DNA from: Bugula neritina
Lineage: Eukaryota > Bryozoa > Gymnolaemata > Cheilostomatida > Bugulidae
NCBI GenBank assembly: GCA_964035545.1
Contig: OZ037773.1
Span: 7,305,251-7,369,250 of the forward strand
Direction: 5' to 3'
Length of the DNA stretch: 64,000 nt
Shown here: positions 57,001 to 64,000 of the stretch, in pieces
Layout of the letters: every line of letters starts with the position of its first letter
How positions within the stretch are numbered: the first letter of the stretch is position 1
Program-made: the position numbers and the translations under genes
The notes under the pieces: generated by a model
Seen by the model: the letters and a program-made list of their open reading frames with translations, nothing else
Told to the model about the DNA's origin: nothing
Database searches by the model: none

Positions 57001-57077
57001 TTACCGGTTGGAGAGTAAGGTGAAGGATATACTCCATTGGGTCGACTCCAGTGCCCACCAGTACGATTATTCCACAT
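51074..57077 (-). CDS. E protein, alternative upstream exons (long-form N-terminus)
   Basis: Three exons in phase join to the common exon at 42759: 57077-57005 (begins MWNNRTGGHWSRPNG and ends SPYSPT plus one base), 51637-51597 (ESGGPAWPECADLR), and 51184-51074 (HTMPGFSPEMYPEMKSAS to SSTSPTTQ). The codon before intron entry at 51074 is CAG, as in the short form, so SPTTQ or QPTQ joins [10 protein letters not shown]. Composition (Ser/Pro/Tyr/Asn) matches the transactivation part of E proteins. An in-frame TAA lies six codons before the ATG at 57077, supporting a genuine start if there is no splice between them. This model gives a protein of about 547 residues. A possible optional exon, 51743-51694 (QSVSPTHNSHTVIELE), fits only with an incoming phase different from the 57005 donor, so it may belong to a transcript from a further upstream start. 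Confidence 0.65.
53136..53341 (-). mobile_element. tRNA-derived SINE, copy D
   Basis: On the minus strand the head has a near-perfect B box GGTTCGAATC (53273-53282) and an A-box-like cagctgtgattcag. The tail has atatttagccc, then cccttaccattagggg and a cacgtga-like end, which parallels tatttagccc, ccctttccatcag and ctcacggggatgg of copy A. This ties the copies into one family with a conserved 3' tail. Confidence 0.7.
55340..55555. repeat. About 27-36-bp tandem repeat
   Basis: Six or seven degenerate copies of tgtgggtcttgtatagaaat-tatagacagta. Confidence 0.85.
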
Positions 57078-60000
57078 CTTCAGGGTAACGTATTATAATC
57101 CAATGTGCCGTGGTACATACGATGCTAAGTATGATCTCCTACGGATTTCTCAATGGAGATTAGATTACTATGGAAACATCAACTTTGTACGCAGATAAAA
57201 ACCTTGTATATCAACTTTTGAAGGAAGATATATTCTGTGCAAACAAATGGTGTTTGTTGTTGAATGTTTTACCAATATTAGTCAGTAATGAAGCGTTGAT
57301 AACTGCGTTTAACTACTGCCTTATCTCCCCACTCACTTGTACTGCATTTATAGAATAAATACTTTGCAAATTGACAAGACACTAAGCAGTTCCTTTACCC
57401 ACTTGACTAAGACTAAGAATGAATCAACCAAAGGCAATGCAGGCTGAGCTAATACACTGCATAATGTAACAGGAGTGGTACAATCAGAGTGGCAGTATCA
57501 ATAGCTCCCATTGTTCATGCTTGAGTGGCCGACCCATATCAAAATGTTAGCAACTTTTTGAAAAGATTCATTTGCCAGCATGGTTATCATAAGGTAAAAG
57601 AGGTGCTTCGCTTAGGTGTACCAACGGATGATGTGTAAACACTAGCAAATGAGTGGAAACCAAACACCTCCAGGCCTCTTCAAATTCATTACATAGAAAT
57701 CAAACGCCTTTAGAAAACTCAACTACTTTAATGTGCAGAGTAAATAAATAGTCTTAATGTAAGTCTAGATTAAGTAAATCCAAATGCCGTGATGATGGAA
57801 TGGCTTAAAAGCTGTTGTAGAGCTTCTCCTGTGACTTACTGGGTACAAATATTTAAATCCTGAGTAAACAGTTTCAATTGATTTGATTGCAGCCCCCAGC
57901 TTGTCTCTCAGAGCTAAAGTATTTTTTTAAAAAAGTTTCAAGGCTGAGAGCGCCTTTTGAAACTTGAATTTTCTAGGTGACTTTCAAAATGGAAGTAATA
58001 AGCTGCTCTAGTTCTATTCAATAGTCAATAATAATTTCTAAAACTTACTTAAGGATGAGTTTCAGCGTATCCATCTGATTATAAAAATTCTATTTTCAAT
58101 TCACTGGATTATTGTTGCTTTTTTAATAAATAAATAAATAAAAGAGATGATTTTTCAGCTGAAAGTTGAATAACATCAGATCTGTTTTTTGATTTGAGGT
58201 CCTGAGTACTCTGACTAAACCAGTCAGTTGGCAGCAAACAGCCAAAATATATCTATGCAATGTTTATAGCTCAGAAATAATTATCTTTAACTTTTAATTA
58301 GAATTTTCTGGGTGAATAAATCATTTAAATGAGAAGTTTTTGAGCACAAAAGATTATTAGAAGCAGCCATTTGGCTAGCTAGATGCTCGAAGTATGCAAA
58401 CCTAATTTGTAAACAGTTTAAAAAAATTTAAAAGTGCAATTTATAACTGAAACTGAGATAATAATTATTTTTACTTCAAGTTGAACTCATGTTCTTAATG
58501 ATCCCCTCGCCTGGACTGGTAGTCATTTGAAGTGCTTAGAGAAACTGGTAGTTTGATCTCAATATTCAGTTAGAGCTTCCTGATAAACCTCGTGCAACGC
58601 TATGACAAAGCCTCTTCTCGGGGAACATGAAAATGTACCTGTGATTCAGTTACATGAACATAAATGCAGATCGTATGTTATAAGCTAATATTAAAACATA
58701 ATTTTCAATTAAATATTCACTATTTGAGTTATTTCTGTGTGACTTTCTGGTTTTGAACTAAAAAGTAGCATTAGTGTTACCATGTCTCAACTCCCCTTGC
58801 ATAATTAATAGACACTGATTTGCATGCCAAGTGCAGTTTTGCGATTAATATTGTCACATAAACGAGGACATAAGTGATATTACTTGTTGGTAATGCAATG
58901 TAGGTACAAGATAGTACCATGTTGCTGTGCAACAGCTATAGTGTTAGATCACCTAATATACATAATATACGTTCTATACACATATGTTACAGAAAAGCCT
59001 ATATGTTTAGTATATGCATCTGACAACAAAATGTAATATACTTAGAAAATGTTTTCATAAAGTTCTTTTTTGCTGAACATCAGCGAGTTTTTCTTTTTTG
59101 CTACATCGTTGAGATATCTTGTACACAGACAGATTCACCCAGCACCTGTTGTGGTAATTGCTAGACATTCAAGCTTAATACAAAATTTAGAGTCTTCAAG
59201 TATATCGCTGAACTATCTGATTGCTTGCTATTATATGCTTAATAGTCCAGCACAACAATTTCCACCAAGAATTAGCTTAGAAATCTAAGATTCAATTTGC
59301 CTTTTAGGGTAATTAAACTTAAAAACTTCGTAAATGGCAAGCATTTTGCACATTCATCCTCTGCAAAGACTTATGGGAAGTCCGCACTTAGTATATAAGC
59401 ATATATACTTTCAATATCAGTACATATGCACTAATGAACAAATAAAACTAGTTTATCTTAATTAAACTAATGAAATAAATAAGCATAAATCCTTCTGTCT
59501 TCAGTGCAGATCATAATGGACGTATAATAATATACAATGTTATATAATATAATGTAATATACTATAATATAATGTAATATACTATAATATAATATAATAT
59601 AATATAATATATTATAATATAATATAATATAATATATAATATAATGTAACATAATATAATATAATATAACATAATATGATATAATATAATGCAATGTAAT
59701 GTATTGTAATGTAATGCGATGCAATGCAATATATAATAAAATATAATGTTATATGATGTAATGCAATATATTATACTATAATAGAATATGATAATTTATA
59801 GTAAAATACAATGTGGTACAATATAAAATAAAATTATATGGTATAATGTGATGTAATAATAATATAAGATATATTACATAAGAAAACTCATATACTTATG
59901 GTTGAAGCAGCATTGTAGTAGCATTGTACTATATCAATGGATGTATTGTAAACAGCCAAACTACCTAACTCTACAATGTATAATGTATTTACCAAGTTTT

Positions 60001-62676
60001 TAAATTATAAAGATATTAACATATCTTAAAAATCAGAGAGATTTAGTTATTATGCAAACAATAACAAACTATAGTTGTGTAAAAGTTTGACACTCAATTT
60101 TAAATCACTCAATGCAGCCTCAAATATTAAACAGAAACAAAAAGTTGGAATTCAGTGGTAAAGTTTAGAATTTGAAATTTATGCTACAAACATGTGTGGA
60201 GAAAAATCTGAAAATCTATAAAATTCGATGTGCTTTTAATAAATTTTTATAATAATTGAACACATTAATTTTTTTCAATATATTATTGCTATTTATAAAT
60301 ATCTATAATATAATTGAAATGTAGGAATAATGTTGAGAATATTAGAGACACCTGCATCAACAGACTTGTTGTGTCAGTATAACCTGAAATGATAAATGAT
60401 GCTGAATCGGCAATAATGAAGCCATAGCAGACAATGCCCAGCTGTATGCTCAGCTTAGGATCCCAAACTCAACAAGGCAACATCAACGCTCTTCCTCAAA
60501 CAATTACCAGAGGTAGCTGCACCAGCGCTAAAATGTTTGTCAAGAAACTATCTGCACACTTTTTGCCAAAATCCTGCATGATTTCACAGAGTTGAGTCTT
60601 AATACTAAAAATCAATTTTTTTCAACTGACTGTACATAGTTTGCTGGTGTACGCTGAGAAACCCTTGTTATAGCTTTGCTAATAGCTCTATTCTAATGAT
60701 TGTGTTTCAACCCACAAAATACAAATTGTATCCTGGCCTAAAAGCTATTGATGTTTGACTGCTGGTGATACATATATATGTCCCGCATCCCATACATGCA
60801 GGGTAAGCTGAATTGCTACGTGTAAATAATACCATCAAACTGAACTTTATTATGATGAACTGAAATATTCCAAGTCCATTTTAAATTCTCTTCACATTTT
60901 AGTTAATAGATCAAGTTTTTAGTTCATAATTATTCCAATTTTTGTAGCTAGAACATTATTTTAGATTAGCGAAATGGGCAAAAGCATTATAAACTGCAGA
61001 TGCCCTTTTTCTCACGAGAAACTACTTTTCTTCAGGAAAGTCATCACTATTCAAATTAAGCAAAAATTGACACTCTTATTCTTTAAAATTTTAGCTTTTA
61101 ACTTTTCCATTTAACAATTTTATTTTTGAGGAAAGTTTTTATTTTTCATCACTCTTGTTTATCAACTCTACTGTTAGTTGCTCCACTTGAAGTTAGTATG
61201 AAAATTAAACTAGGAATTTTGTTTTATGATATTATATCTTGTCTAAGTATTGGTTATTTTGTCTAATAACTAAATGTAAAAACATGCTCTTCTCTTTACA
61301 GAAAAATACCAAGTGTAGAAGTACATACTATATCTCTACCAATTTATGTACAATATAATGATATATTATTTTATAAATATTATTGGTATGTTATTTTCAT
61401 GTTTGTTATGAGCTGTTGGCAATCAATCATATCATTTTAACATGATTTTATTTGTAGTTAATTATTGTTATTGCTGCTCAGACATGCTGAACTTGAACAA
61501 AATAGTATGGCCGAAAATTGCAAACATTTTTATGAAGTGGGGGAAAAAGACTTAGTTTGAATTATGATCATTAGAAAGTTGAAATGTTGAAATTTAATTG
61601 TTATACAATTAAAAGACAGTTAAGCCGCTATACTGGCATAATCATTAGATTATTTTAACAAATCGAATTGAAGCTCTGCCAAAAAAACATAAAAAAGCTT
61701 TCTGTGTTTGATTCAGCCAACAAAGCTTTGAAGCTGCAAGTCAAAAGTTGGGAAATTCCAAAGAAAGTTCAAGATGAGAAAGAGATTAAGAATTTCAAGA
61801 TTAAAGGAACAATACAAGCTACGAGAATCTTCCAACCTGGACAGATGAAAGGCCTTTGGGAGCATACAGTTGTGTGGCCCCAGATAATAAATCCATTGAT
61901 ACAGAGAAGCAAAAAGTGCTTAATGGTACCTTAATGATAAGTAAAAAGTTAGATATTGTTCATTATAGGTTGTAGGTATACATTATATGCTAGGTTGGGT
62001 AGGTTATATTATGTTAAGATTATGGTTATAGAAATATAGACATGTCTAAAAAATGATTTTGGTGTAAGACTCAAAGACTGCATGGTGTGGTCCGGTACCA
62101 CTGCTCTATTCTCCAAGGCCAGTTAAAACATACTATAGTCAATAAGTTACACCATTCTGTGTGCAGGGTAGAAAAACCTTCAGCAAGTGTATTTCAGTGA
62201 GCGCGACCTTTTTCATGGCCAGATCCTGTTTCAAGACTTACTATTCAGTAGTCTGGTATTTGAAAAATTTGGGAGAAACTGGGCCATTTACGCAAGTATT
62301 ATTAAATTCGGTCACTGCAAACTATGTACTCCCAGCTTGTATGTCACAAGTACACAGGAAGTGTATTGGGCCACCACTTCCTGTGTGGCAGAGTCCAATT
62401 AATATGCATACAAAAACATCGGGAGCTTGGGTGGAGGAAGGCGATGGAGTTAAAAGCTTTAAATGAAAACTATCTTGATGGCATGCAAAACAGGTATAAA
62501 AGAAGACGCTGTTTTTTTAGTGCTTACAATTGAACTTACAATTAATCTACTAATGATGTGTTACACACCGCACAGTTAAGGTAAATACATGATTACACCA
62601 TTTTTAAGTAGTTATGATATCTAGCAGTATATGCAGTTTACATATTATTAGAAATTATAGAAAACAATTTCGTAAC
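57078..62676 (-). other. Far-upstream E-protein region or gene flank, 5.6 kb
   Basis: AT-rich, with the ATAAT tract at 59515-59870 and a cluster of plus-strand open frames at 61668-61934 and 62161-62533 that I do not recognise. If the exon at 62677 is real this is an intron; otherwise it is the 5' flank. Confidence 0.5.
59515..59870. repeat. (TATAA)n / (ATAAT)n pentanucleotide tract
   Basis: About 350 bp of ataatataatataatata-like repeats with GC-containing variants (aatgcaatgtaatg) in the middle. Confidence 0.92.
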
Positions 62677-62734
62677 CTGTTGGCTGGCTTGTAGCTGACG
62701 TAAAGGAAGTATTACTGCTCTCACCGGAATGCAT
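62677..62734 (-). CDS. Candidate further-upstream E-protein exon
   Basis: A 58-nt segment flanked by a good acceptor (tgcttttag) and a CAG/GTTACG donor encodes MHSGESSNTSFTSATSQPT plus one base when read in phase 0. The Ser/Thr/Gly composition is reminiscent of the E-protein N-terminal half. It ends in phase 1, compatible with the exon at 51637. No other support is visible, and the activation domain 1 motif typical of E proteins is not in the window, so further exons may lie beyond the right edge. Confidence 0.4.
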
Positions 62735-64000
62735 CTAAAAGCAATATCAAAAATATAATCATCAAAAAAGTGAATGAAATTTGTGCAACCCATCTAATCT
62801 TTAATCTCATGTGGTGTAATCCCTAATAAGTATGTTGGTGTACCTGGAGTATAAAAAATAGCGGAACAGCAGAAATCTTATTAAAAGAGTTTGAACACCC
62901 AAAATGTGTAAAAACACTGTCGTATACGTAATTATGAACTATTTTATCCGAACTATAGGTTGCCTAAGTTTTCACTTATAGTAGTGATGTAAGTACAACA
63001 TTGACTACATTTATAAAAAAAGAAGAATAAAAACGTGTTAGTAGAAGGTCTTTGAGTGCATTACCTCCCGTCAAAATTTTTCCCAGCATTTAAATAAAAT
63101 AATTAGGATAATAATTAGCTTTTTCACAAGTTAGTTCTAACACATTATGCTACAGATTTAAATAAATTCATTTAGTAATTTATGTAATATCTCACCTAAG
63201 ATGTGCTAAGCTAGCAATGATAACCACAGTGCATGAATAATGCGCATACGGTTTTAAATAACTAAACATTCATATCATAGCACATATGTCGCCATGTTAC
63301 ATGACAGTGTCATTTCTATATTTCAACTGGTGAGAGGGGAAGTGTAACCTTGAGTCACCTGTACAGAACTCAACATGTTGTTTTCAGAAACTATCATGCA
63401 ACCAGAATCTAAGGTCTCAGCTGGGCACCAGAATGGGGGGGGGGGGGTCAAGGAGCGGAGGTAAAGGAGGGGGTGAAGAGAGGGGAGTCAATTATAGGGG
63501 GTGGTTTGAATTGCATTAAGTAAATTACGTTTCATAAGAATTGGATAATTATATATATTATCATAAAATTAGAAGCTATTACATGTACTGTTGCTGTTCA
63601 ACAAGAATGTCTTTGTATGTGAATATAGCAAACATTAGCTAAAGCTTTAGCTATATCTTGCAGCTGGATAAAAGTGTAGAGTTTTATATCTGCATTGGAG
63701 AAACTTGTGATGACATTTACAAGGTCTACTGTCAATAATTTATAGACTAGTATATAATTTTTTCTAGTTCAATACTGTATATTTGATATTTATTCTTTAA
63801 CAGCTAACGCTGTAACTTTTTGAATTCTACACTAAGCAACTTTTGTGCAAGCATTACGCATGAGTTAAAAGCAGCTCTTGTGCATCATGTGACCAAAGCT
63901 AAACCAGCATTAAAAGTTTAATTCTTAGTGCTTCTTTGCAGATATGAATAATAGCTTTAGATGTTTTATGAATTAATGTGTTTTGCAAGTTGAAAATATT
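62735..64000. other. Right-hand end, no supported gene
   Basis: AT-rich sequence with one G13 run (63435-63447) inside a purine-rich patch. No exon, RNA gene or repeat array is visible. Confidence 0.6.

Larger units (their letters stand above)
51744..57004 (-). other. Large E-protein intron, 5.3 kb
   Basis: Holds SINE copy D (53136-53341) and a 55340-55555 minisatellite. No other exon or RNA gene could be supported. Confidence 0.6.

Noticed and set aside
59467-59724. Tyr-Ile-His-rich open frame
   Set aside because: Translation of the ATAAT tract.

Overview
The window is nuclear DNA of an animal, most likely an AT-rich, intron-rich invertebrate. The genes are split into many short exons by GT-AG introns. 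All recognised products are animal proteins: MED12, CTDP1/FCP1, an ETNPPL/PHYKPL-type phospho-lyase and a class I bHLH E protein. The phylum cannot be fixed from the sequence alone. No prokaryotic operon, CRISPR array, intact virus or intact autonomous transposon is visible.

Layout. (1) About 133-10974, minus strand: the 5' half of MED12, 18 exons, running off the left edge. (2) 10975-13604: a divergent intergenic region dominated by a very large imperfect inverted repeat, with arms of about 445 and 460 bp around a 720-bp AT microsatellite. (3) 13605-21530, plus strand: complete CTDP1 (FCP1), 16 exons, about 827 residues. (4) 23715-32157, plus strand: complete ETNPPL/PHYKPL-like gene, 13 exons, about 515 residues, carrying a tRNA-Ala(AGC) gene and a DNA-transposon-like element in one intron. 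(5) 33493-35725, plus strand: an unrecognised coiled-coil protein (266 residues from the visible exons) ending in a CaaX-type tetrapeptide. (6) 36879-57077, possibly to 62734 or beyond, minus strand: an E-protein (TCF3/TCF4/TCF12/daughterless) gene with at least two apparent first exons.

Exon boundaries were set by hand from splice consensus, reading phase and remembered similarity to vertebrate proteins. Phases close through all of CTDP1, ETNPPL and the E-protein short form, which is the main internal support for those models.

Functionally, MED12 (kinase module of Mediator) and CTDP1 (phosphatase of the RNA polymerase II C-terminal domain) are head to head and act on the same machinery. The E protein is a DNA-binding partner for tissue-specific bHLH factors. 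ETNPPL is a metabolic PLP enzyme.

The most unusual pattern is structural. Many introns start or end with minisatellites lying directly on a splice site, and in several cases the repeat unit contains a copy of the exon end plus 5' splice site. The intergenic palindrome, a four-copy tRNA-derived SINE family and a two-copy MITE family are the other notable non-coding structures.
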